Assembly (NCBI RefSeq): GCF_000518645.1
Contig: NZ_JADZ01000018.1
Span: forward strand, 62,001-126,000
DNA length: 64,000 bases
Source of the DNA: Curvibacter gracilis ATCC BAA-807
Lineage (GTDB): Bacteria > Pseudomonadota > Gammaproteobacteria > Burkholderiales > Burkholderiaceae_C
Direction of reading: 5' to 3'
Under the pieces are notes generated by a model, which had not been told where the DNA came from, did not search any database, and saw only the letters and a program-made list of their open reading frames with translations. The first letter of the stretch is position 1. Every line of letters begins with the position of its first letter. The position numbers and the translations under genes were made by a program. Shown here one piece after another: positions 33,354-41,963 of the stretch.

Positions 33354-34319
33354 ATGAACACCGACCTGCTTTTACCCGCCCACCCCCGCCACACCCATGC
33401 CGTGGTCGTCGGCGCCGGCACCATGGGGGCCGATGTCGCCACCGTGCTGGCCCGGGGGGGCTGCCGCGTCACCGTGAGTGACCCTAACCCCGCCCAGCGG
33501 CAAGCCATGGCCCAGCGTGTGCTGCAAGGCCTGCAGCCCCTGGGGCTGGCGCAACGCGCCGAGCGCGTGCAGGCGGTGGCCAGCCTGCAGGAGGTGGACT
33601 GGCATGACGTGGTGCTGGTCATCGAATGCATTCCCGAAAAGCTGGACCTCAAGCAGGCCCTGTTCGCCGAACTGGTGCAGCGCGCCCCGGCGCACACGGT
33701 GCTGACCAGCAACAGCTCGAGCTTTCCGATCAGCGCCATCGCGGCAGGCCTGCCGACCGCCGAGCGCATGCTGGGCCTGCACTTCTTCATGCCGGCCCAC
33801 CTGGTGCCTCTGGTCGAAGTGGTGCATGGCCCCGCCACCGACGAGGCGCAGGCCAGCCGCCTGTGCCAGTTCATGCGCGGCTGCGGCAGCGTGCCGGTGC
33901 GGGTGCGCAAGGACAAACCAGGCTTTCTGGCCAACCGCCTGCAGCACGCCTTGGCGCGCGAGGCCTTTGCCATGATCGACGAGGGCGTGGCCACGCCGGA
34001 AGACGTGGATGCCGCGGTGCGCTTCGGCTTCGGTTTCCGCTACCTGGCCGCAGGCCCGGTGCTGCAGCGCGACCACGCCGGGCTGGACGTGCATTGCGCC
34101 GCCGCCGCCACCATGTACCCCTCGCTGGCCGCCAACACCGAGCCCGCCCAGGTGCTGCGCGAGCAGGTGGCCGCCGGCCGCCTGGGCATGAAGACCGGCG
34201 CCGGCTTTTTCGAGTGGCCCGAGGAGCGCCGGCTGGCCGAACGCCAGCGCTACGACGCCTTGCTGCAACAAGGTCTGGCCCTGCTGGCGTCCGAATTGCC
34301 GCCCATCGACCGCGACTGA
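33354..34319 (+). CDS. 3-hydroxyacyl-CoA dehydrogenase-family protein, possibly an L-carnitine dehydrogenase-like enzyme
   Basis: A 321-residue NAD-dependent dehydrogenase. Residues 15-30 carry the nucleotide motif VVVGAGTMGADVATVLARGG, and His143 in GLHFFMPAH with the Glu of LVEVVHG makes the catalytic pair. The late KTGAGFFEW is typical. This is the single-domain, short type. Enzymes of this length beside a BKACE often oxidise a beta-hydroxy acid rather than a CoA ester, with L-carnitine dehydrogenase the known example. The BKACE gene follows after 47 bases, so the product is a likely beta-keto acid. Start at 33354 gives a normal N-terminus; 30 extra in-frame residues upstream are rejected. 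Confidence 0.82.
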   Translation: MNTDLLLPAHPRHTHAVVVGAGTMGADVATVLARGGCRVTVSDPNPAQRQAMAQRVLQGLQPLGLAQRAERVQAVASLQEVDWHDVVLVIECIPEKLDLKQALFAELVQRAPAHTVLTSNSSSFPISAIAAGLPTAERMLGLHFFMPAHLVPLVEVVHGPATDEAQASRLCQFMRGCGSVPVRVRKDKPGFLANRLQHALAREAFAMIDEGVATPEDVDAAVRFGFGFRYLAAGPVLQRDHAGLDVHCAAAATMYPSLAANTEPAQVLREQVAAGRLGMKTGAGFFEWPEERRLAERQRYDALLQQGLALLASELPPIDRD

Positions 34320-34366
34320 ACCCGCCCCCCAACACAGCGCCCTCACGGCCCCCATCGGAGAACCCC

Positions 34367-35185
34367 ATGCCCAGCACCCCGCTGATCATCACCTCGGCCC
34401 CCAACGGCGCCTACAAACTGCACAGCGACCACCCCGCCGTGCCGCTGACCCCTTCAGCCCTGGCCCTCACGGCACGCCAATGCCTGGACGCGGGTGCGGC
34501 CATGCTGCACCTGCACATCCGCGACGCCCAGGGCCACCACAGCCTGGATGTGGAAGGCTACCGTGATGCGCTGAGCGCGGTGCGGGCCGCCGTGGGCGAC
34601 CAGATGGTGCTGCAAGTGACCAGCGAAGCCGCCCGCGTCTACCACGCCCCGGCGCAGATCGCCATGGTGCGTGAGTTGCGCCCCGAGGCCGTGTCGGTGG
34701 GCCTGCGCGAGGTCGATCAAGCCGAGATCGGTGAGCCGGGCCTGGCCGACTTCTTCGGCTGGCTGGCCCGCGAGCGGGTGATGACTCAGGTGATCCTGTA
34801 CGACAGCGCTGACCTGGCGCGCTGGCAATCACTGCGCGAACGCGGCGTGGTGCCCGAGGCCCCCTGGTTCCTGCTGTTTGTGCTGGGGCGCTACACCGCG
34901 GGGCAGACCTCCAGCCCGCTGGACCTGGTGCCCTTTGTGCACGCCCACACCGGGCCCGAGCCCTGGGCGGTGTGCGCCTTTGGCGCCACCGAACACGCCT
35001 GCGTGACCGCTGCTGCCGCCCTGGGCGGGCATGTGCGGGTGGGCTTCGAAAACAACCTGCAGCTCAAGGATGGCAGCCGGGCCCCGAACAACGCAGCCTT
35101 GGTGGCCCAGGCGGCCGAAGCCGCTGCCAGCCTGGGCCGTCCCCTGGCCACGGCACGCCACATCCGCGAGCGCTTTGCCGGCTGA
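34367..35185 (+). CDS. Beta-keto acid cleavage enzyme (BKACE family, DUF849)
   Basis: This 272-residue protein begins MPSTPLIITSAPNGAYK and carries the zinc motif of the family as His48 and His50 in MLHLHIRDAQG, then VTSEAARVYHAP and VRVGFENNLQLKDG. BKACE enzymes condense a beta-keto acid with acetyl-CoA and release acetoacetate and a new CoA ester; known members act on 3-keto-5-aminohexanoate or 3-dehydrocarnitine. The partner dehydrogenase upstream would supply the keto acid. The true substrate cannot be deduced here. It is followed by a Bug solute-binding protein in the same operon. Confidence 0.9.
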   Translation: MPSTPLIITSAPNGAYKLHSDHPAVPLTPSALALTARQCLDAGAAMLHLHIRDAQGHHSLDVEGYRDALSAVRAAVGDQMVLQVTSEAARVYHAPAQIAMVRELRPEAVSVGLREVDQAEIGEPGLADFFGWLARERVMTQVILYDSADLARWQSLRERGVVPEAPWFLLFVLGRYTAGQTSSPLDLVPFVHAHTGPEPWAVCAFGATEHACVTAAAALGGHVRVGFENNLQLKDGSRAPNNAALVAQAAEAAASLGRPLATARHIRERFAG

Positions 35186-35223
35186 AGCGCCAGGCCCGAA
35201 AAAACACAACAGGAGACCACACC

Positions 35224-36228
35224 ATGCAACGCCGCCCCTTCACCCGCACCCTGGCCACGCTGGCCCTGAGCTCGCTCGCCGCCCTGGGCACCCTGTGCAG
35301 CCCACTGGCCCAGGCCGAAGAGACCTGGCCCAGCAAATCGATCCGCTTTGTGGTGCCCTACCCGCCGGGCGGCCCCACCGACCTGATGGCACGCCTGCTG
35401 CAGGGCGAAATGCAGACCCGCCTGGGCGTGTCGGTGATCGTCGACAACAAGAGCGGCGCGGGCGGCAACCTGGGCAGCGCCGAGGTGGCCAAGCAGGCGC
35501 CCGCCGACGGCTACACCCTGCTGTTGGCGGCCAGCGGCCCCATGGCGGTCAACCCGACGCTGTACCGCAACATGCCCTTCAACCCGCTGACCGACCTGGC
35601 GCCGGTGATCCAGTTGTCGGCCTTTCCGCTGGTGCTCGAGGTCAACCCCAAGACGGGCATCAAATCGGTCAAGGAGTTGATTGCCGCGCTCAAGAGCAAA
35701 CGCGCCGCCGAACTGGCCTTTGCCTCGGCCGGCAATGGCACGCCTCAGCACCTGGCGGGCGAGTTGTTCAACACCCAGATCGACACCAAGATGCCGCACA
35801 TCCCCTACCGCGGTGCGGGCCCGGCCTTGAACGACCTGCTGGGCGGCCAGGTGAACGTGATGTTCGACATCCTGGGCAGCTCGCTGCCCTACATCCAGTC
35901 GGGCAAGCTCACCGCACTGGCCGTCACCACCGCCAAACGCGTGCCCACCCTGCCCGATGTGCCCACCATGGCCGAAGCCGGTCTGCCGGGCTACGAGATG
36001 ACCGGCTGGCACGGTGTGGCCGTGCGCGCCGGCACGCCCCCGGCCGTGATCGACAAGCTCAACAGCACCTTGAACGCCATCTTCAGCCAGCCCGAATTCC
36101 GCAAGAAGTGGGAGGCCATCGGCACGCCCGTGGTGGCGGGCAGCGCGGCGCAGTTTGGCGAGCTGATCAAAAAGGACTCGGTGCGCCTGGGCAAGCTGGT
36201 GAAGGACTCGGGGGCGACGGTGGATTGA
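35224..36228 (+). CDS. Bug-family tripartite tricarboxylate transporter solute-binding protein
   Basis: The 334-residue protein has a Sec signal (MQRRPFTRTLATLALSSLAA, cleaved near AQA) and the Bug/TctC pattern IRFVVPYPPGGPTDLMARLL, VDNKSGAGGNLGSAEVAK and LPDVPTMAEAGLPGYEM. Bug proteins bind carboxylates in the periplasm for a TctAB membrane pair, but orphans are frequent in Burkholderiales; no TctA or TctB is seen here. The ATG at 35224 follows an AGGAG site. It is the third gene of the catabolic operon, so it should bind the substrate or a relative. Confidence 0.92.
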   Translation: MQRRPFTRTLATLALSSLAALGTLCSPLAQAEETWPSKSIRFVVPYPPGGPTDLMARLLQGEMQTRLGVSVIVDNKSGAGGNLGSAEVAKQAPADGYTLLLAASGPMAVNPTLYRNMPFNPLTDLAPVIQLSAFPLVLEVNPKTGIKSVKELIAALKSKRAAELAFASAGNGTPQHLAGELFNTQIDTKMPHIPYRGAGPALNDLLGGQVNVMFDILGSSLPYIQSGKLTALAVTTAKRVPTLPDVPTMAEAGLPGYEMTGWHGVAVRAGTPPAVIDKLNSTLNAIFSQPEFRKKWEAIGTPVVAGSAAQFGELIKKDSVRLGKLVKDSGATVD

Positions 36229-36242
36229 GGGCCCGCCCCATG

Positions 36243-36272
36243 AAAAAGCCCCGGGGCCTGCGCGCCGGGGCG
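36243..36272 (-). terminator. Terminator after the FAH-family gene
   Basis: On the minus strand GCCCCGG and CCGGGGC form a stem with a ten-base loop followed by TTTTTC. It lies 19 bases after the FAH gene stop and could also stop transcripts from the convergent Bug gene. Confidence 0.8.
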
Positions 36273-36290
36273 GGTCTGTGAAGACCGGCT

Positions 36291-37154
36291 TCAGAGCTTG
36301 AAAGCCACCACCTCTTGGCGCTGCTCGCCCAGGCCGCTGATGCCCAGGGTCATGACATCGCCCTTTTTCAGGAACACCGGTGCCGGCTGGCCGTCCTTCT
36401 TGATGCCCATGCCCACGCCCGGCGGGGTGCCGGTGGTGATGATGTCGCCCGGCTCCAGGGTCACGAACTGGCTCAGGTAGCTGATGATCTTGGCCACGCT
36501 GAAGATCATGGTCTTGGTGCTGCCGCTTTGCATGCGCTGGCCGTTCAGGTCCAGCCACAGGTCCAGGCGCTGCGGGTTGGGCACTTCATCGCGCGTCACC
36601 AACCAGGGGCCGACCGGGCCGAAGGTGTCGCAGCCCTTGCCCTTGTCCCAGGTGCCACCGCGCTCGATCTGGAATTCACGCTCACTCACGTCGTTGACCA
36701 GCACATAGCCAGCCACGTGGTTCAAGGCCTCTTTTTGCGACACATGCCGTGCCTGCTTGCCGATCACCACGCCCAGCTCTACCTCCCAATCGGTCTTCTT
36801 GGAGCCCTTGGGCAGCATCACCGGATCGTTGGGGCCTTGCAGACAGCTGATGGCCTTGGTGAACACCACCGGCTCCTTGGGCACCGGCAGACCGGCCTCG
36901 GCAGCGTGGTCGGCGTAGTTCAAGCCGATGGCGATGAACTTGCGCACGCCGGCCACCGGAGTGCCGAAGCGAGGCTTGCCGCGCACCAGCGGCAGCTTGT
37001 CGACCTTGACCTTGGCCAGCTTGGCCAAGGCGGCATCGCTGAGCTGCTCTGGACCCAAGTCCTTGAGCACGCCGCTCAGGTCGCGCAACTTGCCTTCGGC
37101 GTCGATCAGGCCGGGTTTTTCCTTGCCGGGGTTGCCGTAGCGTACGAGTTTCAT
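36291..37154 (-). CDS. Fumarylacetoacetate hydrolase-family protein
   Basis: The 287-residue protein has the FAH-fold signature IAIGLNYADHAAEAGLPVP, metal ligands in DWEVELGVVIG and VNDVSEREFQ, and TGTPPGVGMGIKKDG. Such enzymes are Mg-dependent hydrolases, decarboxylases or isomerases in aromatic or sugar acid breakdown (ureidoglycolate lyase-like, or acylpyruvate hydrolase-like). The end GDVMTLGISGLGEQRQEVVA is typical. It is convergent to the Bug gene and probably not part of that operon, having its own terminator. Substrate unknown. Confidence 0.9.
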   Translation of the reverse strand: MKLVRYGNPGKEKPGLIDAEGKLRDLSGVLKDLGPEQLSDAALAKLAKVKVDKLPLVRGKPRFGTPVAGVRKFIAIGLNYADHAAEAGLPVPKEPVVFTKAISCLQGPNDPVMLPKGSKKTDWEVELGVVIGKQARHVSQKEALNHVAGYVLVNDVSEREFQIERGGTWDKGKGCDTFGPVGPWLVTRDEVPNPQRLDLWLDLNGQRMQSGSTKTMIFSVAKIISYLSQFVTLEPGDIITTGTPPGVGMGIKKDGQPAPVFLKKGDVMTLGISGLGEQRQEVVAFKL

Positions 37155-37339
37155 GGTGTCCTTTCAAAAATTGCCCGCACCGTCAACACGACGGTCCGGC
37201 GCCATTATCGATAACGATCACAGCCGGGCCGGGCGGCATCGATCCAAACAGCGCCAAGCCAGGCGGTAGACTTCCATGCCAAACCAACTGAAAACTTGCC
37301 CAGCACCCGTCAGGTGCGTCACCACCTCGCCTCTGCACC

Positions 37340-37936
37340 ATGAGTTCTGTACACCACAACGCAACCACTCTGCTGCTGTCTGCATTGACATTCCTGGCTG
37401 GAATCCCCAGCGCAGCCCAGGCGCAAGCGGGGTGTCCCAGCGCCAACGAAGCCGTCAAGGTAACCTTGTCCAACCCATCGTTCAGCGAGAACGTGGACGG
37501 CGGCATCAAAGGCTGGAAAGCCATCGAACACCGGGTCAGGGGCAACTACGCCTTTGAACTCGACACCAAGATCTTTCACTCCGCCCCTAGCAGCGCTCAG
37601 ATCCGTCAGGTGAGTCCGGAAGACTATGGGGTCTTGAAGCAGGAAACCTTGATCCCGGCCTGCTGGAAGGGCAAGTTGGCCAAGCTGTCGGGTTACCTGC
37701 GCACGGACAAGGCTATGGGCGGCGGCGGCGCACTGGTGCTGCATGTCACGGACGGAAGCAACATCCTGAAGTGGAACCACATGAGCGATGACCGTGTGAA
37801 GGGCACCCAGGACTGGAAGCGCTACACCATCGAACTCCGGATCCCGGACAACGGCTACATGCTTGAAACGGCGGTGATGCTGGAAGACGACGGCGCCTTA
37901 TGGGTTGACGACCTGAACCTTGAAATCACGCCTTGA
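37340..37936 (+). CDS. Secreted protein with carbohydrate-binding-like beta-sandwich
   Basis: The 198-residue protein has a signal peptide (LSALTFLAGIPSAAQAQ) and a single domain resembling CBM4/9-like or galactose-binding jelly rolls: LSNPSFSENVDGGIKGWKAI near the start, GYLRTDKAMGGGGALVL in the middle and ALWVDDLNLEITP at the end. Two cysteines flank the domain. There is no catalytic module. It may bind a glycan outside the cell. It is alone on the plus strand and its 3' end converges on slmA, with a shared hairpin between them. Confidence 0.65.
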   Translation: MSSVHHNATTLLLSALTFLAGIPSAAQAQAGCPSANEAVKVTLSNPSFSENVDGGIKGWKAIEHRVRGNYAFELDTKIFHSAPSSAQIRQVSPEDYGVLKQETLIPACWKGKLAKLSGYLRTDKAMGGGGALVLHVTDGSNILKWNHMSDDRVKGTQDWKRYTIELRIPDNGYMLETAVMLEDDGALWVDDLNLEITP

Positions 37937-37966
37937 GACTCTCCCTTTGGCAGGGCGGGAGGGTCT
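37936..37966. terminator. Hairpin between convergent genes
   Basis: AGACTCTCCC and GGGAGGGTCT form a 10-bp stem with one G-T pair, from the stop codon of the secreted protein gene to the stop of slmA. No T-run follows on either strand, so termination efficiency is doubtful. Confidence 0.5.
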
Positions 37967-38653
37967 TCAAGCCAGCAGCAACTCCATGGCGCCCTCCAAC
38001 TGCTCCGACGGCAGCCGTTTGAAGCCCGTGCGCGCGTAACGCTGCAAGCGCCCCTGGATGAAGGCCGTCAACACCGCGGCCTGGGCCTGCGAGCGCACCG
38101 AGGGCTTGGCCGAACCAGTGGCCTCGGCCTGCGGACGCAGGCATTGGCGAAACGTCAACTCCAAGCGCTCAAAAAACTGGTTCATGCGCTGCTGCAGGCG
38201 TTCGTGCTCCAGCACCAGCGCATCACCGCACATCACGCGCACCATGCCCGGGTTTTTCTCTGCAAACTGCACCAGCAGGTAGATCACCCGCGTGGCCTGG
38301 CGGCGACCCAGCGTGGCAGGGTCGGGGTTGGCAGCGGCTTCGCGCTCGATCATCTGCTTGGACAGCGAAAACACGGTCTGCTCGATGAAGTCGATCAGAC
38401 CTTCGAACATCTGCGCCTTGCTCGCAAAGTGACGGTACAGTGCCGCCTCGCTGACCCCGATGCGGGCCGCCAGCGCGGCGGTGGTGATGCGCTCGGCGCC
38501 GGGTTGCTCCAGCATGCTGGCCAGGGTCTGCAGGATCTGCACACGGCGCTCACCCGGGCGGGGCCGCTTGCGGGCCGCAGGGGCCTCGGCCTCGCTGCCG
38601 ACCGGATGGGCATCGGTTTCAGGTGCGGCGGGGAGTTCGTGCGGTTCAGACAT
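37967..38653 (-). CDS. slmA: TetR-family nucleoid occlusion factor SlmA
   Basis: SlmA is a TetR-fold DNA-binding protein that blocks FtsZ assembly over the nucleoid. The protein has RRVQILQTLASMLEQPGAER, then ITTAALAARIGVSEAALYRH and FASKAQMFEGLIDFIEQTVF, the SlmA HTH region, and a long helical C-terminal domain. Start ATG at 38653 (MSEPHELP) is taken; 38659 is also possible. In betaproteobacteria slmA often lies near argB, as here (argB three genes away). Compared with general TetR regulators, conservation through FEGLIDFIE supports SlmA, but this is by eye. Confidence 0.75.
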   Translation of the reverse strand: MSEPHELPAAPETDAHPVGSEAEAPAARKRPRPGERRVQILQTLASMLEQPGAERITTAALAARIGVSEAALYRHFASKAQMFEGLIDFIEQTVFSLSKQMIEREAAANPDPATLGRRQATRVIYLLVQFAEKNPGMVRVMCGDALVLEHERLQQRMNQFFERLELTFRQCLRPQAEATGSAKPSVRSQAQAAVLTAFIQGRLQRYARTGFKRLPSEQLEGAMELLLA

Positions 38654-38705
38654 CGGCATGGAAGATCGGCTCGGACGATTCTCGCACACCGGCCCTTCGC
38701 ATCGC

Positions 38706-40133
38706 CTAGGCAGTCTGCTCCGGCAGCACCAGTCTGACCAGCAATCCGCACTGCCCCGGGCCACTCAACAACTCCAGGCTGCTGTGGTGCACGCGGGCAA
38801 TTTCATGGGCGATGGCCAGGCCCAGCCCACTGCCCTCGCCCTGGGTGCCGGGCACGCGGTAAAAACGCTCGGTGACCCGGTTGCGTTCGGCCGGCGCAAT
38901 GCCGGGCCCATCGTCTTCCACGGCCAGATAAGGCAACGACGAATCGCCCACCACCAACAGGCCGCAGCGGATGGTCACACTGCCACCGCGCGGGGTGTAG
39001 CGGATGGCGTTGTCGACCAAGTTGCCCAGCAACTCGCGCAGCAGCCACTCATGCCCGGTGGTGTGGGCTGGCTGGGCAGCCAGGCCCAGGTCCAGGCCGC
39101 GTGCGGTGGCGGCATCGAGATGGGCCTCCAGCAGCGACTCGCACAAGGCCAGCAGGTCCACCCGCTGCATGGGCTGCGCCTCCATGGCACGCGCATCGGC
39201 ACGCGACAGTGCCAGCAACTGGTTGGCGAGCTGGGAGGTGCGCCGTGTGGCCTGGCGCAGCTTGTCGAGTTGCTCGGCATTCAGGGTGATGCTGGCCGGC
39301 GCCGTGTCCGCCCCCGACACGCCCAGGCGCAGCCGCTGCCGGGTCTGCAGCACCTGGGCCCAGGCCTCGACCTGCGCCTGCAGGCCGGCCAATGGGGTGC
39401 GCAGCTGATGCGCGGCGTCGGCAATGAAGCGGCGCTGGCTGGCCGACTGCGCGTTCACCAGATCAAACAGCCGGTTGAGCGAGGCCACCAGCGGTCGCAC
39501 CTCGGCCGGCGAGGCCTCCACATCGATGGCGCTCAGGTCTTGCGGCGAACGCTTGCTGACGGCCTCGGTCAGCTCCGTCAGGGGGCGCAGCGCCCGGCCC
39601 ACGGCCCAACTCACGGCCAGCGCCGCTGCCACCATCAGCACGCCATTGGGCAGCAGCACACGCAGCAAGGTGCTGAGCCACTGCTGGCGGGGGTCCGAGC
39701 CATCGGCCAATTGCACGATCAGGTCGCCGGCCCGGGTGTGCACCCGCTGCGAGACGATGCGGTAGGTGACGCCTTCGTACTCGGTGCTGTGGAACTCGGG
39801 CTCGGCCGTGGCCACGGTGGCACCGGGCAACCACAGGTCACCGTGCAGCAGGTGGCCTTCTAGGTCGTTGACGCTGTAGCCGGCCAGCCCGGCGCGGCCC
39901 TTGAGAAAATCCTCCACCGGGGGTGCCAGCAGCAGCACGGGCGGGTCACCGGCCTGCACGCCCGGCGCCAGCACCGAATCGGCCAGCAGGGGCACATAGC
40001 GCAGCAGTTGCCGATCGTGCTGCACGGCGGCGCTGTCGGCAGAGCGGTAGTCCACCCAGACGTTGACCAGGCCCAACACAAACAGCGGCCCCAGCAGCAA
40101 CACCAGCAGCCGGTTGCGCAAGCCCGAGGCCAT
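38706..40133 (-). CDS. Sensor histidine kinase, TctE/QseC-like
   Basis: The 475-residue inner-membrane kinase has two transmembrane helices (LLVLLLGPLFVLGLVNVWV and about 159-183) flanking a 2CSK-type periplasmic domain, then a HAMP-like linker, a HisKA box with FIADAAHQLRTPLAGLQ (His242) and a HATPase_c domain with DNAIRYTPRGG and GEGSGLGLAIAHEIARVH. The response regulator ends five bases upstream. Such pairs in Burkholderiales often control tricarboxylate uptake; none is encoded beside it, so the signal is unknown. Confidence 0.92.
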   Translation of the reverse strand: MASGLRNRLLVLLLGPLFVLGLVNVWVDYRSADSAAVQHDRQLLRYVPLLADSVLAPGVQAGDPPVLLLAPPVEDFLKGRAGLAGYSVNDLEGHLLHGDLWLPGATVATAEPEFHSTEYEGVTYRIVSQRVHTRAGDLIVQLADGSDPRQQWLSTLLRVLLPNGVLMVAAALAVSWAVGRALRPLTELTEAVSKRSPQDLSAIDVEASPAEVRPLVASLNRLFDLVNAQSASQRRFIADAAHQLRTPLAGLQAQVEAWAQVLQTRQRLRLGVSGADTAPASITLNAEQLDKLRQATRRTSQLANQLLALSRADARAMEAQPMQRVDLLALCESLLEAHLDAATARGLDLGLAAQPAHTTGHEWLLRELLGNLVDNAIRYTPRGGSVTIRCGLLVVGDSSLPYLAVEDDGPGIAPAERNRVTERFYRVPGTQGEGSGLGLAIAHEIARVHHSSLELLSGPGQCGLLVRLVLPEQTA

Positions 40134-40138
40134 GGGGC

Positions 40139-40843
40139 TCAGCCTTCCTGCTGCTCAAGCCGGTAGCCGAAGCCCCGGATCGAGCGCAGCGCCAGGCCAT
40201 GCGGCTCGAGCTTGCTGCGCAGGCGCGAGATGTAGACCTCGACCGCATTGGGCGTGATCTCTTTGTCCCAGCCGGTCAAGGCGGCCAGCAGCTTGTCTTT
40301 GCTGGCGGGCTTGGGGGCGTTGATGAGCAGGTACTCCATCACCGTCCACTCTCGCGGCCCCAGGTCGATCACCTGCTGGCGGGTTTGGCCGTCGACCACG
40401 GCACGCACGGTGGCGCGGCGGCTGGCGGTGTCCATTTCAAGCGGGCCAAAGCTCAGCACGGCCGAAGTCGCGGCCTGCGAGCGGCGCAGCAGTGCGCGCA
40501 GGCGGGCCAGCAACTCGGGCAGCTCAAAGGGCTTGACCATGTAGTCGTCGGCGCCCAAGTCCAGCCCCTGCACGCGGTCTTGCAAGGCGTCGCGGGCGGT
40601 CAGGATCAGCACGGGCATGGTGCGGCTGGCCACATCCGACAGGCGCAGGCGCCGCGTCAGGTCCAGCCCGCTCATGCCGGGCAGGCCGATGTCGATGATG
40701 GCGGCATCGAAGGTCTCGGCGCGCAGCACCTCTTCGGCGCGTTCACCGCTGCCCACCCAGTCGACGGCATAGCCGGCGTCCGTCAGGCCCAGCTTGATGC
40801 CGCTGGCCACCATCACATCGTCTTCGACCAGCAGCAGCCTCAT
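40139..40843 (-). CDS. OmpR/PhoB-family response regulator
   Basis: The 234-residue regulator has a receiver domain with Asp51 as phospho-acceptor in DAAIIDIGLPGMSGLD and a conserved Lys in YMVKPFELPELLARL, followed by a winged-helix DNA-binding domain (LGPREWTVMEYLLINAPKPA, VEVYISRLRSKLEPHGLALR). It pairs with the downstream kinase on the same strand five bases apart. Its targets are not evident here. Confidence 0.94.
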   Translation of the reverse strand: MRLLLVEDDVMVASGIKLGLTDAGYAVDWVGSGERAEEVLRAETFDAAIIDIGLPGMSGLDLTRRLRLSDVASRTMPVLILTARDALQDRVQGLDLGADDYMVKPFELPELLARLRALLRRSQAATSAVLSFGPLEMDTASRRATVRAVVDGQTRQQVIDLGPREWTVMEYLLINAPKPASKDKLLAALTGWDKEITPNAVEVYISRLRSKLEPHGLALRSIRGFGYRLEQQEG

Positions 40844-40880
40844 GGCAATGCCATCCTCAACAGCGTGAAACCGGCGCCGC

Positions 40881-41771
40881 TCAATGCGAGCGGATCATGG
40901 TGCCGTAAGCCTGATCGGTCAGGATTTCGAGCAGCATGGCGTGCGGCACACGGCCGTCGATGATGTGCACCGCGTTGACGCCGCTCTTGGCCGCATCCAG
41001 GGCCCCGGCGATCTTGGGCAGCATGCCGCCCGAGATGGTGCCGTCGGCAAACAGCTCATCGATGCGCTTGGCCGTCAGGTCGGTCAACAGCTGGCCGGCT
41101 TTGTCGAGCACGCCCGGGGTGTTGGTCAGCAGCACCAGCTTCTCGGCCTTGAGCACCGTGGCCAGCTTGCTGGCCACCACGTCGGCATTGATGTTGTAGC
41201 TTTCGTTGTCCTCACCAAAGCCGATCGGGCTGATGACGGGGATGAAGGCATCGTCCTGCAGGGCCTTGACCACGCTGGGGTCGATCGAGACGATGTCGCC
41301 CACCTGGCCCACGTCGTACTCTTTGCTCGGGTCGTGGTTGTCGACCATCTTGAGTTTCTGTGCGCGGATCATGCCGCCATCACGCCCGGTCAGGCCCACG
41401 GCCTTGCCGCCGGCCTGGTTGATCAGGCCCACGATGTCTTGCTGCACTTCGCCGGCCAGCACCCATTCGACCACTTCCATGGTCTCGGCATCGGTCACGC
41501 GCATGCCCTGCACAAACTCACCCTTCTTGCCCAGGCGGTTCAGGGCCGTCTCGATCTGCGGGCCGCCGCCGTGCACCACCACCGGGTTCATGCCGACCAG
41601 CTTGAGCAGCACCACGTCTTCAGCAAAGTCGGCCTGCAGGGCCGGATCGGTCATGGCGTTGCCGCCATACTTGATGACCAGCGTCTTGCCGTGGAACTTG
41701 CGGATGTAGGGCAGCGCCTGGGCCAGGATCTCGGCCTTGTCGCGCGGGGCAATGGATTGGAGTTCGGTCAT
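40881..41771 (-). CDS. argB: Acetylglutamate kinase
   Basis: ArgB phosphorylates N-acetylglutamate in arginine synthesis. The 296-residue protein has [20 protein letters not shown] near the start, [20 protein letters not shown], and [20 protein letters not shown], all family motifs. Start ATG at 41771; an upstream frame to 41804 is not used. It is divergent from the OGT-like gene and is not in an arg operon here. Arginine is a cyanophycin precursor, but no direct link is shown. Confidence 0.97.
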   Translation of the reverse strand: MTELQSIAPRDKAEILAQALPYIRKFHGKTLVIKYGGNAMTDPALQADFAEDVVLLKLVGMNPVVVHGGGPQIETALNRLGKKGEFVQGMRVTDAETMEVVEWVLAGEVQQDIVGLINQAGGKAVGLTGRDGGMIRAQKLKMVDNHDPSKEYDVGQVGDIVSIDPSVVKALQDDAFIPVISPIGFGEDNESYNINADVVASKLATVLKAEKLVLLTNTPGVLDKAGQLLTDLTAKRIDELFADGTISGGMLPKIAGALDAAKSGVNAVHIIDGRVPHAMLLEILTDQAYGTMIRSH

Positions 41772-41963
41772 GGTCTGAACTGGAAGTGTGGAGGTTGGGC
41801 CCAACAGGCCTCAACGGGGTGGCGAAAACAAGGCCAGTCGGTGCCGATGCACCCTGACAAGCCGGAATTGTGCCGCAAGCGACACGACTCCAGCATGTCA
41901 GCAACGCCGATAATGGCGGCCTTGCGCCTGCGGGCGCCTTGCAGACCCATTTCAGCCCAGCCC

